This document shows, piece after piece, positions 12,301 to 23,571 of a stretch of DNA of 64,000 bases. Where the stretch lies: positions 1 to 64,000 of the forward strand of contig JBAJFG010000482.1 in assembly GCA_037903475.1 (NCBI GenBank). The letters run 5' to 3'. The DNA comes from Ancylostoma caninum (taxonomy: Eukaryota; Nematoda; Chromadorea; Rhabditida; Ancylostomatidae). A program made the translations under genes and the position numbers. The notes under the pieces were generated by a model that was not told where the DNA came from, did no database searches, and saw only the letters and a list, made by a program, of their open reading frames with translations. Numbering within the stretch: position 1 is the stretch's first letter; the number at the start of each line of letters is the position of its first letter.

Positions 12301-12809
12301 TAGTCTTCAACTGAGCGCCAATCCATGGCGGAACCTCAGATTGAAGTGCATATCAATTTTTGTTGCTCCTTCCCTCCCATGGGAATTCCAAATGGATCAA
12401 GCCGTCAGTGACCACCAGGGCCGGACCTTCGTCAAATCTGTAACTCACGAAACGCTGCAACCAAGACTGTTGTTTGATCAATTTTAGGTAGTTGAAACTG
12501 TGCAAATAACTTGTGCGAAAACCATTTCCATGTGAAAGTTTTTGGTTTGCGCACTTGAGATATACTAGAGCAAGTGGAGTTCTATGGATGAGTCTCTTAA
12601 AGTTCTGCTAGCAACCTTCCCATAAATACCATCTAAGGTAATGTGAACAACAACCAAACCGGAGTCGATTTAGAAGTCTTCAATGCTTGCGTAGTCAGAT
12701 CATATGCTAGTCGCCGGTTGTTGATCATATTGTCGTGAAATCACAAATTCGTTAAACATTGCTTCTGGAGTATTAGTGCTTGGATTGGGGAATATTGGGA
12801 GCTGACATA

Positions 12810-12965
12810 AAGGAAGCTCCAAATGTACGCAGACGAGGGTGGGGACCGCGGCGCGGCTCTCTTGGGCAGAGACGCAGGTCCTCAGCATGCAAAGCGCTCG
12901 TCTCTCTGCGCAAGAGAGCCGCGCTGCAGTCCCGACCCTTGTCGGCGTACATTTGGAGTTCCCTG
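12810..12965. mobile_element. 156-bp foldback element (MITE-like), TA-flanked
   Basis: The two arms of about 70 bp are inverted copies: GCTCCAAATGTACGC...GCGCGGCTCTCTT on the left and its complement on the right, with a small loop around 12890. Both ends are flanked by TA (12808-12809 and 12966-12967), as expected for Tc1/mariner-type insertion. The open frames across it are a by-product of the inverted repeat. Confidence 0.7.
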
Positions 12966-12969
12966 TAGG

Positions 12970-14390
12970 TCTATGCACCTTTTTTCAGGCTGATTTTTTT
13001 TCCAGTGTCAATGTCAATCTTTCGTACAGGGTTCTATTGTTTCAAAAGAGGTTTCTTTCTCTACAAACCAATCCTCGTGATTTGTCTCACAAACACTGAT
13101 TCACCTAATTTTTAGGCTTTAGAAGAAAATGCCAAGTGAAGGGAGACACCTTCATTTATTTGCACTAGTTGCTCGGTGTTAAAAATGGTTTGTCAACCCA
13201 ATTGAAATGTAGGCTTGAAACTCAAAATATTAGTTGTGAAAATTGTCTTGGTTCACGCCACGATAATTTTTATACTGAACTGCCTTCAAGATCCCTGTGA
13301 TTGGCGTAACTAAAGAATATTTCGCTTGCAGATATTGATTCAGTGACATTGTCAATGTATTTATTTCCAACGGTTCACTGTGCTCACGCTTCCACAACCA
13401 CAATGAACATCATTCCACCACCCCTTAACGAAACGCATGAAAAATCGATAAAATCAATCAATCGATAATGGTCGTACACAAACTCTGGTAACTGTGCAGC
13501 ACGAACACATCCTGAACTTCGTCGTGGTTTAAGTGGAAACATTAGCAGCAACTGTTCCCAGCTGCTGCCATCCTCCCCTCATTTGCCGCCATCCAACAGC
13601 GATTGCTGCTAAAGGGACCAAAGCTTGAGCAGCAATCGAGGGGAGGATGGCAACAATAAGAAACACTTGCTGCAAAGATTTCTACTCGAACCATTAAGCC
13701 AATCGGGCTGCCTGCTGCACTGTTATCATAGAAGGGATAGTAAGCGCCGCGAATATCCTAGTTCCCGCTTGAGTTTTCGAAGCGTAACTGATTCGAGCCG
13801 CCTTACCTGGCTATGTTCGGCAATGTGCTCGCAACTGTGAGGAAGAACTGGAATTCACAAACAAAAGGCGGTATTTCCAGTATGTCGTTTCGTGCTTACC
13901 TAGCATCTGATTTCGTCGCTACCGCGCCGACGCATAACGAAGAGGGAAGGATAATTTTTTGCGCGCGCACTTGTAGCATACATCAGCATCAAATGCAGTG
14001 GAAGACGGTTGCCATAATCGTGAACAGCGTGATGAAAAACCCCTGTAGGCACGGTTTCGTCACGCCTGCAGCACAAATTGCGAAAAATAAATAAAATCAA
14101 TATATCAATAACCACGCGGTGCAAATTGGCCTTCTTATTCGTGATCACCGTGGTAGACTACCCCCGTATGCCCATTTCGATTCGGATTGGAGGTAAACTG
14201 AGGAAAATCGATAAATCGATATGCGGATCGATACTATCTGATAAACAATGTCCTAGGCCTTCCGCCGTATTCGGATGGTGTCCCGTGTTTCCAAGGCTCC
14301 TTCTTCACCACCTTGCTTACAGATGCATTCTATCCTTTGAATTTGGCCCCCCACACCCGACGTCCAGATTTTTGAAAAAAAAGTGTCATA
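12970..14390. other. Intergenic; no supported gene
   Basis: There are ATCGAT-rich tracts near 13440-13470 and 14090-14225, and short overlapping open frames on both strands without splice support. Confidence 0.4.
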
Positions 14391-14555
14391 GCGTTTCTAT
14401 GTTTTATATAGAGATTCATTAGAGGCTAAAAGGTCACCAATGTTATGCGAAGGGTAGTATGGGTAGAGTAAGAGACGCGAAACGTATATTATCCGTTGAG
14501 CTGGAAGGCTAGACTCTTGCGAATGGACTCTCTGCAGAATTACCTCATATGCTTC

Positions 14556-14711
14556 AGGAGTTTGATGTCCTTTTAGACCTCGCCATTCCTCTCCAGCAAT
14601 TTCGAGATCATCGTGAAAAAATTGTTCAAATGAAGTGGTGGGTGTCATTGAAACAAAATGTGTCCTCCTTGAGCGTTCAGCATCTTTTGTGAGCTGTGGG
14701 TCTGAGCGCAA
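14556..14711 (-). CDS. Candidate exon, unidentified
   Basis: The minus-strand frame is open through TPTTSFEQFFHDDLEIAGEE and WRGLKGHQTPEAYE and ends at a possible donor (GAG|GTAATT). The composition looks coding, but no family is recognised and no partner exon was placed. If the donor is not used, the frame continues to a stop at 14397. Confidence 0.3.
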
Positions 14712-15186
14712 TCTTCTTTCATTCTTAGCGCAAACCGAATGAGCCGTTTTGGTGGCTACTGACCCCTCAAATTATTGCAAAAGGGGGCACTCAACGGTAG
14801 TGCTGTTTGTCACTGACCCGAAATTCCATTTCATAGGATTAAAGCTCAACTGAATTGTTCTCGTAGCAAAAAATGACTACGAATTCTTGTAGAGCGAGAA
14901 TAGCTCTTTCGAACCATATACAATATATGACTGGAAGATAACTAATGGGAGAAAAAGACTGCATCCGCAAAAACGGCAGGGACTCATGTCAACACCCAAT
15001 ACAATCACTTCTTAGTGGTGGAAATTACCTTTTAGTGGTGGATGCTTCGTGAGATGAGCCAAGTCACTTTCAACATAATGTAAACGTTGCACATTCGCAG
15101 AGGGGCGACCCTTAGAGCCAAAAAAGAAGTGTTTTCTCATTATGTCATTTTGTCAGCTGTGGTTTTTCAACTGCTGTTCTTCCAGG

Positions 15187-15948
15187 TACCGTGTTTTGGA
15201 AATCGTAATACCTCCCTCGCACTTCCGGCTTCTGCCTCGAATGTCACCACTGGACTCTGAGTTCTCCTACATATTTCATCAAGGCTCCAGCAATCCGTTT
15301 GAAGAGTACAGCAATCCACACAAACACTATGAATACTCCTTTCCTGGTTATCAGCCCTCTTATGGAGGAGATAACTATGAGTCAGCTTCCGATTATGGCC
15401 GACCTTACGCTGAGAGCAACTATCCATCTCCGAGTTCTGCTCAAAGTCAAAAATTTGTACCACCTGCTGACAGCTATCAATTGCCTTTTTCACCCCATAA
15501 TCAAGGGCTGGCTCCACTTCCTCCAACATCTCCCATCGAAATCCAGATTCCTGGGCAAGTCTCACCACCTCCAATGTCTCCCGGTATTGAAACTCAGATT
15601 CCAGGACAGGCTCCATCACATCCAATCTCTCCCGGTATTGATACTCAGATTCCAGGACAGGCTACACCACCTCCAATGTCTCCCGGTTTTGGAACCCAGA
15701 TTTCAAGTGTTCCAAGCCAAGGCACAGTTGAACTTGGAGTGAAGAGCTCACAAATAGAGGTTCCTCCTGCTACACCTCCGAATGCGCAGATAGAGCCTGG
15801 ACCGGTTCCCCCTGCACCACCTTCAGATGCGCAGATCAGCAATCCTGGAGAATTTGGTGCTTCGGCAGTGCAAGGGCCTCTCGAACCTGTGACGCCTCCA
15901 ACCACGCTTGCGAAACCGCGAGGCATGCCATCTATACATCTTGAATAG
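15187..15948 (+). CDS. Proline-rich repeat protein, last exon
   Basis: About 253 codons are open to TAG at 15946. The likely left boundary is an acceptor in GTTCTTCCAG (ending 15186); an ATG at 15142 is in frame but lies in the pyrimidine-rich intron end, and an internal ATG at 15241 is another possible start. The protein has a Tyr/Ser/Asn-rich first third (PFEEYSNPHKHYEYSFPGYQ), then about four imperfect units of roughly 17 residues around SPGIETQIPGQ, then a Pro-rich tail. No catalytic domain is seen. Two AATAAA signals follow within 70 bp, supporting a real 3' end. Upstream exons are not identified. Inference: a structural or secreted low-complexity protein, function unknown. Confidence 0.6.
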   Translation, partial: YRVLEIVIPPSHFRLLPRMSPLDSEFSYIFHQGSSNPFEEYSNPHKHYEYSFPGYQPSYGGDNYESASDYGRPYAESNYPSPSSAQSQKFVPPADSYQLPFSPHNQGLAPLPPTSPIEIQIPGQVSPPPMSPGIETQIPGQAPSHPISPGIDTQIPGQATPPPMSPGFGTQISSVPSQGTVELGVKSSQIEVPPATPPNAQIEPGPVPPAPPSDAQISNPGEFGASAVQGPLEPVTPPTTLAKPRGMPSIHLE

Positions 15949-15985
15949 GAGGTTCCGGCTATATTTAACACGACAATTTGTATAT

Positions 15986-16015
15986 AATAAAGGGTCAAAC
16001 TGTTTGACAAATAAA
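15986..16015 (+). promoter_or_regulatory. Tandem polyadenylation signals
   Basis: AATAAA occurs at 15986-15991 and again at 16010-16015, 38 and 62 bp after the stop codon of the proline-rich frame. This is the usual place for nematode cleavage signals. Confidence 0.55.
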
Positions 16016-16091
16016 ACACTGTTCTCGGTCTCTTTTGTAGTGTTCTGACAAGATTGCATGCAGTACAACTAGTACAACCATAAATTTTTCT

Positions 16092-16506
16092 TTAAGGGAA
16101 TCACCGCGATAATTTTGCTCTCACAGATTTTGTTGTATTCCTAGGTTTAGCGCTATAGTGAAAACGATGGTAGTGATCAATTTCGTCAAATCCCACGAAA
16201 AAGGCGATTTCGTTGCTACCACTTTAGCAGATTTGCAAAAGACGGCCGAGTTACCCGAGTTCGAAGTAGAAGGAGGTTGCAATGAAAACATGCGGTATCA
16301 CATGCGAAGGGAGTGATTGTAAACAAAAACACCCATTCATTTCATTTCAGAACTCATCCAAACTGATCCCCAGCAGAAACTTAATCTCTTGAGAATAGTG
16401 ATATCTACGACTGTGCAACTTTCGTAGAATTGTTGCGACAACGGCTGAGTATCCAAATCGATCAAAATCTCAAACTCGAAGATTTCCGAGGGTGCTGCCT
16501 TCAAAG
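16092..16506 (+). mobile_element. Foldback repeat family A, copy 1
   Basis: The element is about 415 bp with inverted ends. Internal landmarks shared with the other copies are GCTATAGTGAAAACGA, TTGTAAACAAA, TTTCGTAGAATTGTTGCGAC and a terminal GGTGCTGCCTTCAA. Related copies lie at 38074-38492, 49701-50134 (opposite orientation) and 59905-60160. No open frame is present, so it is non-autonomous. Confidence 0.7.
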
Positions 16507-16974
16507 CTTGCACCGTGAAGGTCTGCCTGCAATTATACAATTGTTATTATTATTATTGCAATTATACAATTATTTTTGTAGAATGAAAGACCGCTCATTC
16601 TGTAATTACAGCCAGACTTTCACGCTCACCGCTTATGATAGTGACACAAAAAAAAATCCGAAATATCGTTGAGAAAATTGTAAAATTTTGCTATATCGAT
16701 ATTCCGCTCTGAAATCCCTGAGGGAGGGGAGGGGAGGGGGGGGGGGGTGGCAAGGCTTCCGTGAAATGCATGAAAAATGAGAGCGTACCAGCCGCATCTT
16801 CCACTGCCAATTCTATCAGAATTTGTTTTCAACTTTTTACGTATTCGAATCACGGCGTAAACCGATTTCTTGGGAGCTGTCAGCGAAGCGATTTGAAAAC
16901 GCAGAGTGCCAACAAACCCTGGTTCCAAAAATAGGTGTTAGATTTGCAAAGGCGGTAGGTAAGGATCAGAAGAA
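16507..16974. other. Low-complexity intergenic DNA
   Basis: It contains a short palindromic AT tract (16536-16577) and a G-rich run at 16720-16747 with several GGGG blocks. No gene is seen. Confidence 0.4.
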
Positions 16975-17773
16975 AATTACTTACTTAGATTCGAGATGGC
17001 CCGTCTTCACTTGTTGTGCGAGCCCCAGCATCGCATCCATTCAGTTCTTGCTCTCGCCATAGTCACCCAGGAGCACCGTAGCCGACGCTGATGGTAAATT
17101 TGACTTGCTTCTGGCTGAGCGTTTAGCTGGTTCATCCGTGTGGCGAGTACTTCTGCCCACCTCGTTGGTGGCCTCCCTCGAGGTCGTTTCGTCTCTCTCG
17201 AAATCCACTCCAAAGTCCTTTTGTCCATCTATCATCTTCCCTTCACATTATATGACCTGCCCATCGATGTTCAACGCTTTCGACACTTATTCCGCTGGAA
17301 GACGGGGTATTCGCCGTAAATCGGAGCTGCGGAAGCCGGCTCGCGGTTGTGTACGCCGGTTGTAGCTCAGAAGAGAACGTTCGGGCGCTCTATGCACAAT
17401 GCTTACTGTTTTTCACGTGGTCGTTGTGTCTGCCCACGTCTCCGCAGTTAGCAGAGTGCTGGGAGAATCGTAGAGTCAAAAGATGAGCGGAGCTCGTGAT
17501 CTACCAGTTGGTCTGTGGCTTCTCTGAGAGGCCCGAACGCGGCCATGCTGCTCTTTTTCTTCTATCCAACTCTTTTTTGCAGTCGTTCTCCGTGTTCACT
17601 GACATCGTTTCCGTTATCTGGGATCCTCCAATTTACACGTAGGACATCGTGTCCGTTATCTGGGATCCTTCAATTTCTGATCCTTCTCCTTCACAAAAGA
17701 CCTTCCTCATGAACTTGGTATTCGTCCTATTCATTCGCAGCCCTGTCCTTTTTCCAACTTTGTTCAGCTCGCT

Positions 17774-17863
17774 GAGCATCGCCTGTGCTTCATCGGTACT
17801 ATTCGAAAAGAGGGCGATATTGTCCTCTCTTCGAATAGTATCGATGAAGCACAAGCGATGCTG
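17774..17863. repeat. Inverted duplication inside the RTE element (1)
   Basis: Arms of about 39 bp are separated by about 11 bp; the core GTACTATTCGAA on the left is answered by TTCGAATAGTATCGATGAAG on the right, with few mismatches. It is a snap-back copy of the reverse transcriptase sequence next to the catalytic box. Confidence 0.85.
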
Positions 17864-18367
17864 ATGCAAAACGAAGGTTTGAGAGGAATATTCCATCGAC
17901 TCAAATACTCCTTTCGTCCCAATCGAGGGATCTAATTGCCTACTGTAAAATGGAGGTGAACAGCTTAGGCGATTTAGTGTCACCCTGTCGCACTCTTTTC
18001 GGTACCGGAATGGTAATGGAGCGCTGGAAAAGCTGCACCGTTGTAGAGCATTACGGTAGCAGTCGGCTAATGTCCTCACATATGATGGATCCTCTCCTTG
18101 GGCAACTAGTGCTGTCAGTATGGCGTTTGTTTCAAGGCTATCGAATAATTTTTTCGTGATCGATGAATGTTATGACGAGGAGTAAGCGATATTCTCGGCA
18201 AACTTCGATAACACTCGGAACGGTCTGGATATTGTCCATGCAGGTGAACCCCTGTCGGAGTCCGGCCTGTTGTTGCGGTTGGGCTTCATCCAAGGCCCTC
18301 GATATCCGCATGAGAATGGTTTTTATGAATAGCTTGTAAAGCATACTCAGCAAACATATTGGACGGT

Positions 18368-18485
18368 ATTTGGCGTAGCTTTGCTGAGCCGACACGAGGT
18401 TGTTAGAGGTCTTTATTAGGCTGACGCGTCAGCTTAATAAAGACCTCTAACAACCTCGTGTCGGCTCAGCAAAGCTACGCCAAAT
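18368..18485. repeat. 118-bp near-perfect palindrome inside the RTE element (2)
   Basis: Two 59-bp arms meet at ACGCGT (centre 18426/18427) with no spacer and only one mismatch. The left arm is part of the normal reverse transcriptase sequence; the right arm is its inverted copy. Confidence 0.95.
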
Positions 18486-19259
18486 AGTTTACAAGATGCC
18501 GAGGTTCAACAAAAGTCGAACGTGGCAATATCGGACGGTAGTTCCGAAGATCCTCCCTGTCACCTTCCTTGTGAAGAAGAGTGGTGCGCGAGGTTCTCCA
18601 CTTGTTCGTGATCCTTCCATTCCAGAGATAGGATGACATATGTTCAGCGAGAGTTACGTGTAGTCAATGCCTCCCAGCTCTCAGTAGATCGGCTGATACA
18701 CGGTCAGATCCTGGAGCTGTGCCGGACTTCATGCTTCTGATCGCAACGCGGACTTCTGCGGGGAGAATGCGAGGTGGTTCATCACCAGGGGGGATTTGTG
18801 GGTTTGTCACGAGAACTGAGGAGCAGAAAAGGCTTGTGTAGAAACTTTCCGCGATGGATTCCATTTCACGATGGGAAGACGTGGCGATTTCCTCTTCGTT
18901 CAGTAGTGCGGTCAACGGGACTTTTTAATCGCGGAGGTTCTTCCGACACTTCTTCAGGCTTTTCCTTCTTTCTGCTGCCTCCAGAAACTTCTCCCACCTG
19001 TGCTTCCGGAGATCCTCCTGCAACGCTCTTCTGCAGTTGGCATTGGCTAGCAAGTGCTCGAACTTTGAGATACGTTCCAAGTTTGTCGTTTGTGGGTTGA
19101 GGCCCGTTCGGCACAGGCTGATAGCTTCTGGAGAAGCAACTGGTAATCTTCTGTTGGGTCTTTCATAATGTGCCAGTCTAGTTCAGATACTGACTGCTCA
19201 AGAACGGTGCCGTAGTACACGACTTCTTTCTTTCTCCTCAGCGATGGCAGATGTTCTTT

Positions 19260-20000
19260 TCCATCTTACAGCTGAATCGAATTTTTGCACCGAGAAGACG
19301 GTGATCGGATCCAAGACAGAATGATGGCATCACTCATACATCCAATAGGTACCATCTTCGGTTTCCGCGTATGTGGTTGATCTCTGTGTGAGTCGTAGCA
19401 TTGAGCGATTCCCATATTCATCGACGATGACCTTTCTTCATGAAAATGGTGTTCTTATGGAAAAGGCGTGCGGCGGACAAAAGCCCAGGCAAACGATTAC
19501 CGTTCTGGTCTCCTGACCCAAACCTTCCCATACTGTATTCGTCTCCTTCAGCCTTCCCAATTTTGGCATTGAAGTCTCCAACAACGATCTTGTAGAAGGG
19601 CTTCTCGTTGTGGATGACATCCTCCAACATGTCGTAAAAAGCGTCCAAATCTGACTCATCAGCTGCGAGCGTTGGTGAGTAACAGTTGATGATTCTGACA
19701 GACTTGTGACGCCGAAGGCGAAGACGGAGAATTGCTAGACAAGGTGAGGTGACAGGATCTCGTGTTAGTCAACAAGGTGGGCGACAGATGGGTGCACGAC
19801 AGAGCCAACGCCTCCAACTTTTCAGGATGGAAACTTCTCACCACGGATGACGAGTGTCGAACATCTTTCTTCTTGCATTTGGTCTCCTGCAGCGCAATCA
19901 CGTGAAATTTGATGCGTCTTGCAACATCGAGAAGAGCGTGGAGCTCGGCGTCTGTAGAGACAATTCTGGCATTATAAATGCAGAGCATGAAACAGTCTCC
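19260..20000 (-). pseudogene. RTE endonuclease domain (broken)
   Basis: The fragments in order are LCIYNARIVSTDAELHALLD and FHVIALQETKCKKKDVR (catalytic QETK motif), then [18 protein letters not shown] (GDFNAKIG motif), then GSDHRLLGAKIRF (SDH motif). These are hallmark AP-endonuclease motifs of non-LTR elements. The pieces lie in different frames, and there is an in-frame stop just before the last block, so the domain is dead. Confidence 0.85.
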
Positions 20001-20053
20001 ATGTCGTATCGTGACCTTGTCGCCTTGGTCCGAAATCAAAGACGTCCTACGCA

Positions 20054-20128
20054 ACCCGAGATTAGGTCGCCTCTCGCCGGTTGCCATACGTGAGACGGCA
20101 ACCGGCGAGAGGCGACCTAATCTCGGGT
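20054..20128. repeat. Inverted duplication inside the RTE element (3)
   Basis: Two perfect 32-bp arms (left begins ACCCGAGATTAGGTCGCC) are separated by 11 bp. This is the third snap-back in the same 3.4 kb element. Confidence 0.95.
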
Positions 20129-20440
20129 GCGGCGTGCGGGGTACTGAGGCAGAATGTGTGCTGGATAGGCAAGTAGAAGTTTTCCCCGTACTGAGCAGCC
20201 CTGCCGCGGCGAGCTCAGCTGTTACCACAGGTAGTCGCCGACCTAAGTGGATCACGGAAGCCACCTTGCGACTGATACTGCCAAGGCGGTAGAGATTCTT
20301 GGCAGTGGTTCACTCTTAGCTTCCAGTCGTCAGAAAAAGTCGAACTCGTTCTCAGCTTGGGAAAACCTACTGAAGGACGTACGTACCTCCGCTGTGCATC
20401 ACAGTTCTACGCCCAGAGGCACAACCGCGCCCCTGTGAGG

Positions 20441-20894
20441 CGGTAAACCGTTGCAAAGAGCATTTCCCATGTCATATATAAGGATTGGAAGTGATAGGCA
20501 AATCGCTAACAAATAAAATTGATTCTGAAGGAAATGCAGCAACCCAGAATAATTGAAAAAGCGGAAGCTTACATAGTGTCCCCATAATCATGAACCACTC
20601 TGCAGTAATACGTTCCGAGGAAATATTTCGTCAGAATTGCATACGATAATAAATCGTAGATTCTCTCATGCGTTCTGTGACGTAGTCAATTTTCAAGCCT
20701 TTCTGATCGGATAATTGGTTCTCACACTGCATTTTCGCACTGAAGATGCTTGTTTGTGGGCTACAATGGGCCAATTACTTGCCGGCGCAATGATAAATGT
20801 TTCGCCCTTTAGACAGGCTTTCAATTGTTTGCTGTGCAACACATTTACCTTTGAAAAGTTCATCCTGTGCCGTCGCAACATCGTACTCTAATAT
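20441..20894. other. AT-rich intergenic spacer
   Basis: No gene, RNA or repeat is recognised between the RTE element and the TA-flanked element starting at 20897. Confidence 0.45.
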
Positions 20895-21227
20895 TATTAG
20901 GTTGCAACATAAGCTTCCGCTGTTTTCGCATAGCGATTTTTAAATGCTTGTAATAAATGACTCCCGATTAGGTTTTGCTGATGTCCATATACATTTTCAA
21001 AGATCTCGCCAACATTCCGGAGTGTGAACAATATTTTCTGTCTTGTTTCGAGAATGTAATTAATTTCGGAATGAACCTTTCAAGAATGCAAATTTGGTAA
21101 CAGCACTTGCAAGGATAATAAGTGAACCATAACGTTGCATGAGGATGATCAAATTTATATGCAGTAATCTTGGGGCTTTCCACTGGGACTGGAAACATCT
21201 GCCATTTGAGGACACTAATCGGTGATA

Positions 21228-22686
21228 TTAGGTTGTCGGTTCTCGGTTGTCGCTCTCACTCGTTCAGTATCTTGTATCTGACCTTAGGATTGATTTGAAA
21301 CTTTTCATCCTGTGTGTATATAAAGGCTGATCAACAGTCTATTTACATCTAATTTGCCTTCGCATTTCGTTACGGTTATGGCTGGAAAAATTGTCCTTGA
21401 CTCCAAGCAAGTTCGACTGCTCCTGCTTTACGAATTCAGGAAACAGTAACGCGAGCGAGATGTAACAAACAATATATGTGATGCAATGGGAGCTTTGACT
21501 GTCTCTTACGATACAGCAAAAGTTTGGTTTCAAAAACGGCGATTTCGACTTCGGTGACAAAGGAAGGTCTGGTAGGCCGACCGAAGTGGATGACGAGCGC
21601 GTTTTGGAGCTAATTGAAGAGGATTCGCGGCGTGACATCCGTGAATTGGCAAAGGAACCCCAGTGTCATCACGACACTATACCTGCCCATCTGCAATGAA
21701 TCAACTTTACACAAAGATTCGACTTCAATCCAAAATTGCAGAGGTATTGATCGCGTAGGTGCCCTATAGACTTATACATTAAAAACCAGGGTGAAATATG
21801 ACTTGGGCGGATGGGTGGCGCCTGTGGGTCCTCGGGCGGTTGAGTGGCTCCCTACGAGTAAAAAAGATGGTTCAATGGCAAAAGTGTTTGTATCGAAACA
21901 TACACCAGCGTCATCTGCACCGCTTTGGAAAGATATGAAAGTTTGGCGTATGGATACCTCATGATCTGAGTAGGCATCAACTTTACGTGTGGAGGGCTAC
22001 ATGCATCAACTTTTTAACATTTCGACGACTTTCGCCTGGCTCGACAACCTATTCATCGGTGACGAGAGGTGGGTGGCCTACATGACCTGCAGGCGGAAGC
22101 GCCAGTGTCTCAAACGTGGAGATCCTAGGATTCCAACACCAAAAACAGAACTCCGTCCCCAGAATGCAATGCTTAGCGTTTGCTGGAATTGCAGGGGGAT
22201 TATTTGTTGGAAATTCCTACCACCGAATTCCACTGTGACAGCCAAACTCTACTGCGGACAATCGGGTCGCGTCTCCGCAGCTCTACGTGGAAAGCCGGAC
22301 AAGGTTCACTTTTTTCGCGGCAACGCTAGGCCGCACGTTGGGAAGTGGACGCAGCAAAAGCTTCAAAGCCTGGGTGGCATGTCCGGCCCTACCCATTGTA
22401 CTCTTCAGACCTGGCGCCAACAGACTGCCATCTGTTCCTGTCGCTGTTCAATCAAATGCAAAGGAAAAATTCGACAATATGGACGAACTCAAGAAGTGAC
22501 TCACAAAGTTTTCTGGCTTAAAACCCCAAAATTTCTACACAAGTGGGATCCGAAATTTCCTGATAAATGGCAATATGTTATCGAATGTGATGGTGTATAT
22601 AATAGTTGATTGTTGATTGTATTGAAGAAGAAAAATGAATTCAAATGAAAAATAAGAATTGGCGGGAAACTTTTCCGACAACCTAA
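21228..22686 (+). mobile_element. Mariner element nested in the outer TIR element
   Basis: It is 1459 bp with TIRs TTAGGTTGTCGG at both ends, and is flanked by TA at 21226-21227 and 22687-22688. The length fits mariner. It encodes a broken transposase on the plus strand. It inserted into the outer element, so it is the younger of the two. Confidence 0.88.
21378..22609 (+). pseudogene. Mariner transposase, inactivated
   Basis: The ATG is at 21378. The N-terminal helix-turn-helix region is recognisable but hits a stop after about 23 codons. Downstream are FDFGDKGRSGRPTEVDD (linker region), LFIGDERWVAYM (first catalytic Asp), HFFRGNARPHVG, where the usual second catalytic Asp is Gly, and PTDCHLFLSL (third Asp) in a different frame. 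The C-terminus ends DKWQYVIECDGVYNS. It has several stops and frameshifts and cannot make an active enzyme. Confidence 0.88.
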
Positions 22687-23571
22687 TATTTTGAGCGTTC
22701 TGTGAAAAACACACCATTTTGCCACACTGTCGAAGGCGCCTTGACTTTGTTGATTTTGTTCTCTCTGGAATGGCGGAGAGCTCGCAGAGGAATTTTCAGT
22801 TGCGCAATATGTAGAGCAAATCTGGCTCCAACAGAGCGCCGATTATCAGATCACAAAATTGTCTATCATGCGAGAACATTTGAAAATTTGCTACGTCAGT
22901 GACTTACGGCACTGCTTGACTCAGTTCTCGGCCTCGTTGTCCACGGATTCCTGGAGCAGCTTAGTCGACCTCTTGCTGTGAAAACAGCAAAAGTCCATCG
23001 ACTGTTGCTGTGCGTACCTCGTATCCGTTGTCATCTGATTTTCTTTCAGACCTTTTTTTTCTCAAAAACTCGAAAACAGCGGAAATTTATGTGACAACCT
23101 AATAATACGCACCTATTGATGTTGCCCGCGTGGTGAACACCAAAAGAAGCCTTCCCCTAATTTAGCCTGACGACCAGGCCTGTTTACTCTGTTAAAATAT
23201 TCTGTTGGCACTTTTTCCTACACAATGCTGTCAGTTTAAGTAATGGAGTGGAAAAAAAATTTCAACCGCAATGTCGGCATCACATGCCGATATTCGTAAT
23301 TCCTTCTTGAACACCCTCACCATCGCCAAAATCTGAATGGAGCTTGGTTGCTCGGTGAAGTATCGTATCGTCAGATCCTGGATCTTCCCTGTACGCTGAC
23401 ATTAGGAATGTCGATGGAGTGTTTTGAAATGGTCCCCAAACGCCTTTTTTGAGACAGGATCTACACCATTACGAAATTGAAGCGGCATACCGTATTTAAC
23501 CATTTACGAGGGCGCTTTGAGAAGTTTCCGGAATGACAATGAAAACGAAACAAATCTTGTGCAATCAATAT

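Larger units (their letters stand above)
17007..18915 (-). pseudogene. RTE reverse transcriptase domain (broken)
   Basis: Recognisable blocks are MKSGTAPGSDRVSADLL (finger), YRPICLLSMLYKLFIKTIL and LRQGFTCMDNIQT (palm), then DNIALFSNSTDEAQAMLSEL just after where the catalytic FADD box should be, then the C-terminal RPRGRPPTRWAEV ... ARARTEWMRCW. The FADD box itself is replaced by the snap-back duplication at 17774-17863. Frameshifts separate the blocks. Confidence 0.85.
16975..20440 (-). mobile_element. Decayed RTE-type non-LTR retrotransposon
   Basis: Read on the minus strand, the 3.4 kb element gives in order an AP-endonuclease-like domain, a reverse transcriptase and the C-terminal tail typical of nematode RTE elements (RPRGRPPTRW ... 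CWGSHNK). The frames are broken by frameshifts, stops and three inverted duplications, so no product can be made. No target-site duplication was identified. The 5' end (about 20440) and 3' end (about 16975) are approximate. Confidence 0.85.
20897..23102. mobile_element. Outer TA-flanked TIR element (mariner-like ends), non-autonomous
   Basis: The ends are inverted: the left begins TTAGGTTGCAACATAAG and the right, reversed, begins TTAGGTTGTCACATAAA; both arms then share TTCCGCTGTTTTCG. TA lies just outside both ends (20895-20896 and 23103-23104). Without the inner mariner (21228-22686) its own sequence is about 750 bp and shows no transposase, so it is a non-autonomous mariner-like element. 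Confidence 0.8.

Noticed and set aside
12780..13099. Overlapping open frames on both strands around 12.8-13.1 kb
   Set aside because: They translate the two arms of the foldback element at 12810-12965.
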